Positions 22,618 through 32,084 of a stretch of DNA of 64,000 nt are shown piece by piece. Under the pieces are notes generated by a model that had not been told where the DNA came from, ran no database searches, and saw only the letters and a list, made by a program, of their open reading frames with translations. Origin of the DNA: Microcaldota archaeon (GTDB lineage: Archaea; Micrarchaeota; Micrarchaeia; Norongarragalinales; SBBD01); contig JAHJQN010000003.1 of the NCBI GenBank assembly GCA_018819225.1, positions 1 to 64,000 of the forward strand. The letters are read 5' to 3'. Within the stretch, counting starts at the first letter, position 1. Every line of letters starts with the position of its first letter. The position numbers and the translations under genes were made by a program.

Positions 22618-25600
22618 GTGGCTAACGATTCAACGTTGGAAAACGATCCGCTTTGGTTCAAGGATGCCGTGATCTACGAGGTGCACGTGAAAACGTTTTT
22701 CGACAGCGATGGTGACGGAATCGGCGACTTTAAAGGATTGATTGAAAAACTCGATTACCTGCGCGATTTGGGTGTCACCGCCCTCTGGCTATTGCCGTTT
22801 TATCCCTCGCCCATGAAAGACGACGGATACGATATTGCCGATTACTCGGGCGTGCACCCGACATTCGGATCCGTACGCGACTTCAAGGTATTGCTACGCG
22901 AAGCCCATCGAAAAGGAATTCGTGTCATCACGGAACTCGTGCTCAACCATACATCGGTCGAACACCCGTGGTTCAAGAAATCGCGGCGCGCGCCCAAGGA
23001 TTCGGAATGGCGCAATTTTTACGTGTGGAATGATTCGCCGGACAAGTATAAGGACGCGCGCATCATCTTCAAGGACTTCGAATCATCGAATTGGGCGTGG
23101 GATCCGGTAGCGAAATCGTATTATTGGCACCGGTTTTATTCCATGCAACCGGACCTGAACTTCAATTCGCCTCTCGTGGAAAAAGCCATTTTCAATGTCG
23201 TGGACTTTTGGTTCAAACTGGGCGTGGACGGCATGCGATTGGACGCCGTACCCTATCTTTTCGAGCGCGAAGACACGAATTGCGAAAACCTTCCGGAAAC
23301 GCATGCGTTCCTAAAAAAGCTGAGAGCGCGCATCGATAAAAAGTTCCCGAACCGCATGCTGCTGGCCGAAGCCAACCAATGGCCCACGGATGCCGTCAAC
23401 TATTTCGGTAAAGGCGACGAGTGCCACATGGCCTTCCACTTTCCGCTGATGACGCGCATGTTCATGTCCGTGCAGATGGAAGACCGGTTTCCGCTAATGG
23501 AAATCATTCGTCATACCCCTATCATTCCCGATACGTGCCAGTGGGCCGTCTTTTTGCGCAACCACGATGAACTCACGCTCGAAATGGTTACGGACGAAGA
23601 ACGCGATTACATGTACAGCATGTACGCCAAAGACCGCAAGGCCCGCATCAATCTAGGCATTCGCCGACGGCTCGCGCCATTACTGGAAAATGACCGCCGG
23701 AAAATCGAGCTCATGAACGTATTGTTGTTTACGCTGCCTGGAACGCCCGTCATCTACTACGGTGACGAAATCGGGATGGGCGACAACTATTTCCTGGGGG
23801 ATCGCGATGGCGTGCGGACGCCCATGCAATGGAATGCGGACACGAACGCAGGATTTTCAAAAGCCAATCCGCAACAAGTGTATTTGCCGCCCATCATCGA
23901 CCCCGAATACCATTACCAGACCATCAACGTCTCCAACCAGTCGCACCACCAAAACCTGTTGTGGTGGATGAAGAAAATGATTTCCATTCGCAAGCGGTTC
24001 AAGGCGTTCGGGAGAGGAAGCCTCCGTTTCTTGCAGAACGTCAACCCCAAAATTCTGGCATTCGTCCGAGAAATCGATGGCGAACGCCTGCTGGTGACCG
24101 TCAACTTGTCCCGACAACCGCAAACCGCGTCATTGGACTTGTCCCCATACGTTCAAGGCATTCCCCGCGAAGCATTCGGAAGCATCGAATTCCCGGCCAT
24201 TGAAAAAACACCCTACCCGCTCACGTTCGGTCCCTTCGGATACTATCTCTTCGTGCTCGAGAATCCGGACGTGAAATCCACTTCGACTCCCGCAAAAAAA
24301 ATCGTATTACCCACCGAACAAAGCTTGTGGAAGCCGACGCGCGGCGCGTTGAAACAAAAACTGGAGGAAAACGTGCTTCGGGATTTCCTGAAGAAGTGCC
24401 GATGGTTCGGCGGAAAAGGAAGAAAAATCGATTACGTGGACGTGCGAGAAGCCATTCCCATAGGAAAGATCAAGAAAGGCATTCAAGGCATCCTCGTGCT
24501 CGACGTGAATTACGTGGAAGGAGCACCCGAAACCTATCTGCTTCCAGCGGCATTCGCCCGAGAAGAAAAAGCGAAAGCCTTGGGAGAACAACACCCCGAA
24601 TCCGTGATCGCGCACATCAAAGCCGGGAAAGAGGAAGGCATCTTGTTTGATGCGTTATACGACGAAGCGTTCTGCCGGGAACTCTTGAAACTGGTTTCGA
24701 AAAATCGGGGGGAAATCGGATTGGGATCCAGAGGAAGAATGGACGGCTTTTCCCCGATGTCGCTTAAATCATTGGATGCCCTTTCTCCCGAGCTCCAGCC
24801 CTCCGTTTTATCCGCGGACCAAAGCAACACCTCCGTGGTTTATGGGAACAAACTCATCATCAAGTTCATCCGAAAAACGTCCCACGGACCAAATCCGGAA
24901 CTCGAGATCACGCGGTGGCTCACGAAAAACCGTTTCGCCTATTCGCCCGCCTTGCTGGGAGGCATCGTATACCGCGAGCGCAACTTGGAGGACGCTACCG
25001 TAGCCGTCCTGCAACCATTCATCAAAAACCAGGGATCGGCCTGGAAATTGTTTTCCGACGAGTTCAATCACTTCATGGACCGCGTGCTCCCCCAAAAAAC
25101 GCAGATGGAACAAAAAGAACAGCACGCGCCTTCATCCGACAACAAATTGAGCGGAGACATCAAGACGTTAGTGGGCCCGGTTTTCCTCGAACAAGTGAAA
25201 TTGTTGGGCGAACGCACCGGACAATTCCACCTGGCGCTTACCAGCGACGGGGAGGACGCGGATCTCGCCCCCGAACCCTTCGGGCACTGGGATTCCCTAT
25301 CCATTTCCCAATCCATGATTACGTACGCCGACCGCGTGTTCGAACTCGTCAATACGGCGTCCCCCCAAGATGAAAAAACCGCGAAGGAACTGAAATGGGT
25401 CCTTGAAAACCAGCAGGAAGTGCTGCGCCGATTCGAAGCCATTCGGGGCAAGAAGTTTGTGGCGTTGAAGACGCGCATCCACGGAGACTACCATTTGGGT
25501 CAAGTCCTGTTTACCGGAAACGACTACGTGATCATCGACTTCGAAGGCGAGCCGGCACGGCCGCTCGGTGAGCGACGTTTAAAACGTTCCCCGTTGCGGG

Positions 25601-25959
25601 ATGTCGCGGGAATGATTCGGTCGTTTCATTATGTGGCGTATTCCATGCTGCAATCGAACCTGTCTTTGAAGATGGAGGACCGTGCGTTTGCAGAACAATG
25701 GACGGAGCAATGGTTCCAAAGCGTCAAGCAAGCGTTTTTGGAATCGTACGAAAAAACCGTTGCGCGCACCGACATCGTTCCCAAGGACAAGAATACCTAC
25801 CGATTGCTGTTGGACTCGTTCCTGTTGGAAAAAGCGATTTACGAGTTGGGGTACGAGTTGAACAACCGACCGGAATGGGTGCTCGTTCCCGTGCGCGGCA
25901 TTCAAGCCATTCTAGGAAAACCATATGAATCCGCAGAAAAAAAAGAGGAACGCAAGTAG
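22618..25959 (+). CDS. treS: Trehalose synthase fused to maltokinase
   Basis: A 1113-residue bifunctional enzyme. Residues 1-~560 are TreS (GH13), interconverting trehalose and maltose: YEVHVKTFFDSDGDGIGDF, nucleophile MRLDAVPYLF (Asp209), acid LLLAEANQWP (Glu251), LRNHDELTLE. Residues ~590-1113 are maltokinase (Pep2/Mak), making maltose-1-phosphate with ATP: CRWFGGKGRKI, HGDYHLGQ (955-962) and IDFEGEPARPLGERR (Asp974 region), as in kinases of the aminoglycoside-phosphotransferase type. The fusion is well known in bacteria. Start GTG 22618, 12 bases after glgE; its 3' end overlaps glgB by 35 bases. It supplies GlgE with substrate. Confidence 0.92.
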   Translation: MANDSTLENDPLWFKDAVIYEVHVKTFFDSDGDGIGDFKGLIEKLDYLRDLGVTALWLLPFYPSPMKDDGYDIADYSGVHPTFGSVRDFKVLLREAHRKGIRVITELVLNHTSVEHPWFKKSRRAPKDSEWRNFYVWNDSPDKYKDARIIFKDFESSNWAWDPVAKSYYWHRFYSMQPDLNFNSPLVEKAIFNVVDFWFKLGVDGMRLDAVPYLFEREDTNCENLPETHAFLKKLRARIDKKFPNRMLLAEANQWPTDAVNYFGKGDECHMAFHFPLMTRMFMSVQMEDRFPLMEIIRHTPIIPDTCQWAVFLRNHDELTLEMVTDEERDYMYSMYAKDRKARINLGIRRRLAPLLENDRRKIELMNVLLFTLPGTPVIYYGDEIGMGDNYFLGDRDGVRTPMQWNADTNAGFSKANPQQVYLPPIIDPEYHYQTINVSNQSHHQNLLWWMKKMISIRKRFKAFGRGSLRFLQNVNPKILAFVREIDGERLLVTVNLSRQPQTASLDLSPYVQGIPREAFGSIEFPAIEKTPYPLTFGPFGYYLFVLENPDVKSTSTPAKKIVLPTEQSLWKPTRGALKQKLEENVLRDFLKKCRWFGGKGRKIDYVDVREAIPIGKIKKGIQGILVLDVNYVEGAPETYLLPAAFAREEKAKALGEQHPESVIAHIKAGKEEGILFDALYDEAFCRELLKLVSKNRGEIGLGSRGRMDGFSPMSLKSLDALSPELQPSVLSADQSNTSVVYGNKLIIKFIRKTSHGPNPELEITRWLTKNRFAYSPALLGGIVYRERNLEDATVAVLQPFIKNQGSAWKLFSDEFNHFMDRVLPQKTQMEQKEQHAPSSDNKLSGDIKTLVGPVFLEQVKLLGERTGQFHLALTSDGEDADLAPEPFGHWDSLSISQSMITYADRVFELVNTASPQDEKTAKELKWVLENQQEVLRRFEAIRGKKFVALKTRIHGDYHLGQVLFTGNDYVIIDFEGEPARPLGERRLKRSPLRDVAGMIRSFHYVAYSMLQSNLSLKMEDRAFAEQWTEQWFQSVKQAFLESYEKTVARTDIVPKDKNTYRLLLDSFLLEKAIYELGYELNNRPEWVLVPVRGIQAILGKPYESAEKKEERK

Positions 25960-27856
25960 CGTGGCATCGGAAGTGTGGGAGTACCGGCGACTTAGTGAAA
26001 TGGATGCCTATCTCTTCAAGGAAGGAACGCACAGTCGTTTGTATGAAAAATTCGGGGCCCACATCATGGAAGTGGACGGCACGTCCGGCACGAGTTTCGG
26101 GGTTTGGGCCCCGCACGCAAAAAAAGTTTCCATCATCGGTGATTTCAATGATTGGAACAAACAAGCTCACCCGCTGATCGCAGGCGACGAGGGCACGTGG
26201 GGCGGCTTCCTTCCCGGAGTCCCAAGGGGAGCGCGGTACAAGTATTTCATTGAGTCGCGCGTAGGCGGTTACCGGACCGATAAAGGCGATCCCTTCGCGT
26301 TTCAATGGGAGACGCCTCCGGCGACTGCATCCATCGTTCATTCCGATTCATACGAATGGAAGGACCGCGCGTGGATGAGCCAACGCCGGAAACGAAATGC
26401 GCATGACGCGCCCCTATCCATTTACGAGATGCATATGGGTTCATGGAAAAGCGGGGAAGGCGGCCGCGTGGAGTACCAAGTGCTGGCACCGTTGGTGGCA
26501 GATTACGTAAACGATTTGGGGTTTACGCACATCGAATTACTGCCGATCATGGAACACCCGTTCTACGGATCCTGGGGGTATCAAACCACGGGATTCTATG
26601 CGCCGACTGGCCGGTACGGGCGGCCTGAAGACTTGAAGTATTTCATCGATTACTTGCACCAGAAGAATATCGGCGTGTTTCTGGATTGGGTGCCCTCGCA
26701 TTTTCCGTCCGACGAACACGGCCTCGCATTTTTCGACGGCACGCATTTGTTCGAACCGGATGACGCGCGCCGCCGCATTCAGCCGGACTGGAACAGTTAT
26801 ACCTTTGATTTCACGAAAAAAGAGGTATGCTCGTATTTGACGAGCAACGCCTGTTTCTGGCTCGACCGATACCATGCCGATGGGCTGCGCGTGGACGCGG
26901 TCGCGTCCATGCTCTATTTGGATTACTCGCGTAAGCCCGGGGAATGGACGCCGAACGTGCGAGGAGGAAGAGAAAATTTGGAAGCCATCGACTTCTTAAA
27001 AAAAATGAATGAAACGGTCTACCGAGAATTTCCGGACGTCCAGATGACGGCGGAAGAGTCGACCGCTTGGCCCATGGTATCGCGGCCCACGTACGCAGGC
27101 GGACTGGGGTTCGGCATGAAATGGAACATGGGTTGGATGCACGATACGCTAACCTATTTTTCCAAAGACCCGGTGTTTCGTCCATTCCATCACGACCAAC
27201 TCACGTTTAGCATCTTGTACGCATTCTCTGAAAACTTTATTCTCCCGTTATCCCACGATGAAGTCGTGTACGGAAAAGGATCTCTGTTGAACAAGATGCC
27301 CAAAGACGAATGGCAAAAATTGGCTAACATGCGTTTGTTACTCGCCTATTTTTTTGCGCACCCCGGAAAAAAACTGTTGTTCATGGGAGGCGAGTTCGGG
27401 CAATGGACGGAGTGGTCGCATGAAAAAAAACTGGACTGGAATCTATTGGAGCAGTCTCCTCACCAGGGCATTCGACGACTCACCCAAGATTTGGCGCGCG
27501 CCTACCGCAACGAACCATCCCTTCATGAAAGGGATTTCGAACCCGACGGATTCGAATGGGTCGAATGGTGGGACCGCCAAGCCGGAGTGGTCAGTTTTCT
27601 GAGGAAAACGCATGACGCGAAGGAAGATGTATTGGTGGTACTGAACTTCACGCCGGTGCCTCGCACCGCGTACCCCATTCATGTTAAACGAAAAGGAGTC
27701 TGGAAAGAAATACTGAATACGGATTCCGCTGATTATGGCGGGAGCGGTCAAGGCAATTTGGGGCAGGTTAAAACACGAGAGCACGCGCAAAAAGGCATTG
27801 TCCTGAGTTTGACACTTCCGCCGCTGGGCGCCATATTCTTGAAATGCGGGGAATGA
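25925..27856 (+). CDS. glgB: 1,4-alpha-glucan branching enzyme
   Basis: A 643-residue bacterial-type GH13 branching enzyme that makes alpha-1,6 branches in the glucan extended by GlgE. N-terminal CBM48 with FGVWAPHAKKVSIIGDFNDW; barrel with IYEMHMGSW, nucleophile LRVDAVASMLYLDY (Asp324), acid MTAEEST (Glu377) and LPLSHDEVVYGKGSL; C-terminal beta domain. It lacks the extra N1 domain of long bacterial GlgBs. ATG 25925 lies inside the treS end and the stop overlaps treZ, so translation is coupled. Confidence 0.93.
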   Translation: MNPQKKKRNASSVASEVWEYRRLSEMDAYLFKEGTHSRLYEKFGAHIMEVDGTSGTSFGVWAPHAKKVSIIGDFNDWNKQAHPLIAGDEGTWGGFLPGVPRGARYKYFIESRVGGYRTDKGDPFAFQWETPPATASIVHSDSYEWKDRAWMSQRRKRNAHDAPLSIYEMHMGSWKSGEGGRVEYQVLAPLVADYVNDLGFTHIELLPIMEHPFYGSWGYQTTGFYAPTGRYGRPEDLKYFIDYLHQKNIGVFLDWVPSHFPSDEHGLAFFDGTHLFEPDDARRRIQPDWNSYTFDFTKKEVCSYLTSNACFWLDRYHADGLRVDAVASMLYLDYSRKPGEWTPNVRGGRENLEAIDFLKKMNETVYREFPDVQMTAEESTAWPMVSRPTYAGGLGFGMKWNMGWMHDTLTYFSKDPVFRPFHHDQLTFSILYAFSENFILPLSHDEVVYGKGSLLNKMPKDEWQKLANMRLLLAYFFAHPGKKLLFMGGEFGQWTEWSHEKKLDWNLLEQSPHQGIRRLTQDLARAYRNEPSLHERDFEPDGFEWVEWWDRQAGVVSFLRKTHDAKEDVLVVLNFTPVPRTAYPIHVKRKGVWKEILNTDSADYGGSGQGNLGQVKTREHAQKGIVLSLTLPPLGAIFLKCGE

Positions 27857-29664
27857 ATCGAATGCTTCACGGACCCCTGTTGAATAACGACGAAGCGCGT
27901 TTCAATGTATGGGCGCCCCATCGAAACCATGTGGCGGTGCGCGTTAAGGACGACGTGCAATCCATGAAACGGGAATACAACGGCATTTGGAGTACTACCT
28001 TGTCCGGAGCGCGAATGGGAACGCGCTATTCCTTTTTGTTGGATGAAACATTGGACCGCCCGGATCCCGCATCGCATTTCCAGCCGGAAGGCGTTCACCA
28101 ATCATCGGAACTCGTTGACCATAACGTGTTCGAATGGGATGACGATCATTGGCGAGGTCCGAATCCCGCGTCCCTCATAATATACGAACTGCATGTGGGC
28201 ACGTTTACTCGAAAAGGAACCTTCGATGGCGTGATCCGCAGATTACGCGAACTCAAGGAACTCGGCATTACTGCTTTGGAGCTCATGCCCGTATCCCCGT
28301 TTCCAGGAACCCGCAATTGGGGGTACGATGGCGTATACCCTTACGCGGTTCAGCATTCGTACGGAGGACCACATGGATTGAAAAGGCTCGTCAACGCGGC
28401 CCATCAAGAAAACATCGCCGTCCTATTAGACGTGGTGTACAACCATTTGGGTCCGGAAGGCAATTATTTCGCGGATTTCGGACCCTACTTTACGGAACGT
28501 TATTCCACGCCGTGGGGAAAGGCCATCGACTTCGACGGAAAAAACGCTCAACCCGTACGCGCGTATTTCATTCAGAATGCCTTGCATTGGATGGCGCATT
28601 ATCGAATGGATGGACTGCGGTTGGATGCCATTCACGCGATTTTCGACCGGAGCCGAAAACACGTGCTCAAGGAACTCGCAGAAGAAGTAACGCGGTATGA
28701 GAAAAAAAGCGGCCGCCAACGCATACTCATCGCCGAAAGCGATTTGAATGATTCGAAAGTCGTGCGCCCATGGACCCAAAAAGGGTATGGAATCAATGAG
28801 CAGTGGCTGAATGATTTTCATCACAGCATCCATGGACTCCTCACGCATGAAACGCAGGGCTACTACGAGGATTTTAAGGGACTGGACTCCCTCGTCAAGT
28901 GCCTGAATGAAGGATTCGTTTATTCGGGCCAATACTCGCGGTACCGAAAGCGCCATCACGGCAATGCGACCCATGATATGTCACCTCGGCACTTTGTTTC
29001 ATTTATCCAAAGCCATGACGAAGTCGGCAATCGGGCTCTCGGAGAACGCTTGTCGTCCCTGGTTTCATTTCCAGTACTGAAGGTCGCGGCCAGCCTATTG
29101 TTTTTTTCGCCATACACGCCCATGTTGTTTATGGGAGAAGAGTATGGCGAACGACATCCGTTCCAGTATTTTATCAGCCATTCGGATGCCCGTTTGATTC
29201 AGGCGGTTCGCAGCGGCCGTAAGAAAGAATTTTCAGCCTTTCGATGGAAAGACCGCTTGGCGGATCCACAAGATCCTAAAACCTTCCTTCGTTCAATACT
29301 CAGTGAAACCAAACCATTCACGGGAAAGGCGCGTCATTTAAGGGAAGCGTATCAAACGCTCTCTTCCCTCAGAAAAACCATTCCGGCGCTATCGGATCCC
29401 AAACGCCGGTATACCCATGCGTGGGCGGACAAAAAAAACAAGGTGTTGTACCTGAGTCGCAAGGGATACCGGTCTCAGGTACTAGCGATTTTTCACTTCG
29501 GGCGCCCGCCCATAACCATTCATTTACCGTTCCGGGGCGAACGATGGCAAAGGGTCTGGGACTCCGAAAATAATCAAAGGAAAGCAAACCCGCTAGCTCC
29601 CGACAAGGCCATACGCTTAAAGAACATGCATTCGATCCTATTGGAAAAGGTGAACAACGAATGA
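27844..29664 (+). CDS. treZ: Malto-oligosyltrehalose trehalohydrolase
   Basis: A 606-residue GH13 enzyme that cuts trehalose from the end of maltooligosyl-trehalose made by TreY. N-terminal FNVWAPHRNHVAVRV Ig-like domain; IYELHVGTFTRKGTFDGVI; nucleophile LRLDAIHAIFDRS (Asp261); acid ILIAESDLND (Glu298); FIQSHDEVGNRALGERL and MLFMGEEYGE, all typical of TreZ. ATG 27844 overlaps the glgB end by 13 bases. Separated from treY only by the GH57 gene. Confidence 0.92.
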   Translation: MRGMNRMLHGPLLNNDEARFNVWAPHRNHVAVRVKDDVQSMKREYNGIWSTTLSGARMGTRYSFLLDETLDRPDPASHFQPEGVHQSSELVDHNVFEWDDDHWRGPNPASLIIYELHVGTFTRKGTFDGVIRRLRELKELGITALELMPVSPFPGTRNWGYDGVYPYAVQHSYGGPHGLKRLVNAAHQENIAVLLDVVYNHLGPEGNYFADFGPYFTERYSTPWGKAIDFDGKNAQPVRAYFIQNALHWMAHYRMDGLRLDAIHAIFDRSRKHVLKELAEEVTRYEKKSGRQRILIAESDLNDSKVVRPWTQKGYGINEQWLNDFHHSIHGLLTHETQGYYEDFKGLDSLVKCLNEGFVYSGQYSRYRKRHHGNATHDMSPRHFVSFIQSHDEVGNRALGERLSSLVSFPVLKVAASLLFFSPYTPMLFMGEEYGERHPFQYFISHSDARLIQAVRSGRKKEFSAFRWKDRLADPQDPKTFLRSILSETKPFTGKARHLREAYQTLSSLRKTIPALSDPKRRYTHAWADKKNKVLYLSRKGYRSQVLAIFHFGRPPITIHLPFRGERWQRVWDSENNQRKANPLAPDKAIRLKNMHSILLEKVNNE

Positions 29665-32084
29665 ACCAACACGTTTGCATACACGGACACTTCTATCAGC
29701 CCCCGCGCGAAAATCCGTGGCTGGAGGAAGTGGAAATACAGGAAGCCGCTTATCCGTTCCACGATTGGAATGACCGCATCACGGAAGAATGTTACAAACC
29801 CAACCTCACGGCCCGAGTCATCGACGAGCACGGGTTGATCACCGACTTGATCAACAATTTTTCGACGATCAGCTTCAATGTCGGGCCCACGTTATTATCC
29901 TGGATGGAACGGCATAAACCAAATACGTACGCAGCGATCATTGAAGCGGACGAAAACAGCATGAAAAAATTCAGCGGGCATGGAGCCGCCATGGCGCAGG
30001 TATACAACCACATGATCATGCCACTCGCGCACCCGCGAGACAAAATCACGCAAGTGCGCTGGGGAATCCAAGATTTCAAGAAGCGTTTTCGCCGAGACCC
30101 CGAAGGCATGTGGCTTCCCGAAACCGCGGTGGACACCGAAACGCTTGAGGTCCTTGCGCAACACGGAATACGGTTCACGGTATTGGATCCCCGGCAAGCC
30201 AAAAAAGTGCGGCGCATCAACGGACGACGATGGGTCGACGTATCCGATAGCCGCATTGCCCCGCAGTACCCATACCTATGCCACCTACCGTCAGGAAAAA
30301 CCATCACCCTCTTTTTTTACGACAAACCCATTTCACAAGACATCGCGTTCGGGGGCTTATTGAAGAACGGGGAACGATTCGCGCATCGGATTCTCGAAGG
30401 GTTTTCACCCAAGGACAAGCCGCAGTTGGTGCACGTGGCAACGGACGGGGAAACGTACGGCCACCACCAAAAGAAAGGCGAAATGGCCTTAGGATATGGA
30501 TTGCATTACTTGGAGAGCCGCGAACTCGCCAAGATAACGATCTATGCGGAATTTCTGGAGCGTTATCCTCCTGAACACGAAGTCACTATCGCGGAACGAA
30601 GCGCTTGGAGCTGCGCGCACGGCGTGGACCGATGGTGGAAAGACTGCGGATGCAACAGCGGCAGCAGACCGGGCTGGCATCAACGCTGGCGCGAACCCTT
30701 ACGAAATGCGTTGGACTGGCTGCGAACCCACCTAATGGGCATCTACGAAAGGGAAGCGGCTGCATACGTCAAAGATCCGTGGCAAACGCGAGACGATTAT
30801 ATCTCGGTAGTACTCGACCGCTCCGCGGAAAACGTCGAAGCCTTCTTTACGGCGCACGGGATCCGCCCGCTTTCAGACGACGAAAAACAGAGGCTCCTGA
30901 AGCTACTGGAAATGTCGCGCCACGGCATGCTCATGTACACGAGCTGCGGATGGTTCTTCGATGAAATATCGGGCATTGAAACCGTTCAAGTCATTCAATA
31001 CGCCGCGCGGGCGTCCCAACTGGCCCAAGAGGTATCCGGAGAAGACCTGGAAAGCACATTCGTCCGGTTGCTGGAAAAAGCGCCAAGTAATGTATCCGAA
31101 GTCGGGCATGGAGCCAACGTGTTCCACCGATTCGTAAAACCCGCTTCCCTGGACCTCGTCAAAGTAGCGGCCCATTTCGCCCTCTCAAGCATTTTCGACA
31201 ACACGCGGAATCGCGCATTCAACATGTACTGTTATCAAGTAGAAGAAAAAGCCAACGAAATAACGGAGTCTGGGAAACACCGGCTTTCCGTCGGGCAGTT
31301 ACGCATTTCCTCCCGCATCACAAGGGAAACGCAACACGTCAGTTACGGGGTCTTGTGGCTGGGAGACCACAACTTGTTTGGAGGCGTGCGGCCTTATCGA
31401 AATGAAAAAGACTTTACACAGCTCAAACAGGAATTGCGCGAGCAATTCGAGAAAGCGGAAGTACCCCAGCTTGCTCACCTCATCGAAAAACACTTTGAAG
31501 CCGGACGGTACTCCTTGAGAGACCTTTTCCGGGACGAGCAGCGCAAAACCATCGACTATATTCTCGATTCATCCGTAAAGAACGCGTTGGTGCTCTATAA
31601 AAAAATTTTCGAGGATCATTATACGCTCATACGGTACGTGAATGACTTGGGGATTCACCGGCTCGGCCCCCTTCAAATTGCGGCGGAAGAAGTGTTCCAG
31701 AACGAATTGATTCAAGGACTTAAAGCACCTGATCTCGACTGGAATGCGCTGGAAAAAACCGCTTTGGAGATCAACCGTTTTTCCATCTTGACGGACTGGC
31801 AACCGGTCCGAATGGAAGCCGAAGCCCGCCTCAACAACGAAACAGCGCGTTGGGCCGAAGACCCCCTCCAGGTCAGCCGGATCGAGACGCTGTTGCGCCT
31901 TTCCGTGCTCTACGCTCACCTGCCCATCGAACCCGATTGGCGAGAACTGCAAAACCAAGTATTTATCATTGGAAAAAAATATTTTGAACCAAAAGAGAAG
32001 GCGTCGAAAAAAGGAGGCGTTCACGCCCAACAATGGGCGAACGCGTTCGCTCAACTGAGCCGCCAAGTAGGGGTCAAGTTCTGA
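29661..32084 (+). CDS. GH57-family protein with DUF3536
   Basis: An 807-residue glycoside hydrolase family 57 protein. The N-terminal (beta/alpha)7-like region has CIHGHFYQPPRENPW, the catalytic Glu in GMWLPETAVD (Glu154) and the Asp in VATDGETYGHH (Asp262). The C-terminal ~450 residues fit DUF3536, found with GH57 in trehalose/glycogen clusters. GH57 covers alpha-amylase, 4-alpha-glucanotransferase and branching activities; the exact reaction here is open. ATGA overlaps with both neighbours (treZ at 29661, treY at 32084) tie it to the TreY-TreZ step. Confidence 0.8.
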   Translation: MNQHVCIHGHFYQPPRENPWLEEVEIQEAAYPFHDWNDRITEECYKPNLTARVIDEHGLITDLINNFSTISFNVGPTLLSWMERHKPNTYAAIIEADENSMKKFSGHGAAMAQVYNHMIMPLAHPRDKITQVRWGIQDFKKRFRRDPEGMWLPETAVDTETLEVLAQHGIRFTVLDPRQAKKVRRINGRRWVDVSDSRIAPQYPYLCHLPSGKTITLFFYDKPISQDIAFGGLLKNGERFAHRILEGFSPKDKPQLVHVATDGETYGHHQKKGEMALGYGLHYLESRELAKITIYAEFLERYPPEHEVTIAERSAWSCAHGVDRWWKDCGCNSGSRPGWHQRWREPLRNALDWLRTHLMGIYEREAAAYVKDPWQTRDDYISVVLDRSAENVEAFFTAHGIRPLSDDEKQRLLKLLEMSRHGMLMYTSCGWFFDEISGIETVQVIQYAARASQLAQEVSGEDLESTFVRLLEKAPSNVSEVGHGANVFHRFVKPASLDLVKVAAHFALSSIFDNTRNRAFNMYCYQVEEKANEITESGKHRLSVGQLRISSRITRETQHVSYGVLWLGDHNLFGGVRPYRNEKDFTQLKQELREQFEKAEVPQLAHLIEKHFEAGRYSLRDLFRDEQRKTIDYILDSSVKNALVLYKKIFEDHYTLIRYVNDLGIHRLGPLQIAAEEVFQNELIQGLKAPDLDWNALEKTALEINRFSILTDWQPVRMEAEARLNNETARWAEDPLQVSRIETLLRLSVLYAHLPIEPDWRELQNQVFIIGKKYFEPKEKASKKGGVHAQQWANAFAQLSRQVGVKF

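Noticed and set aside
28149..28700. A 183-codon frame inside treZ
   Set aside because: Arginine-rich, no domain, overlaps catalytic motifs of TreZ in the proper frame.
32033..32083. Upstream extension of treY
   Set aside because: Overlaps the GH57 gene; ATGA coupling at 32084 and the conserved TYRLQFN start fit better.
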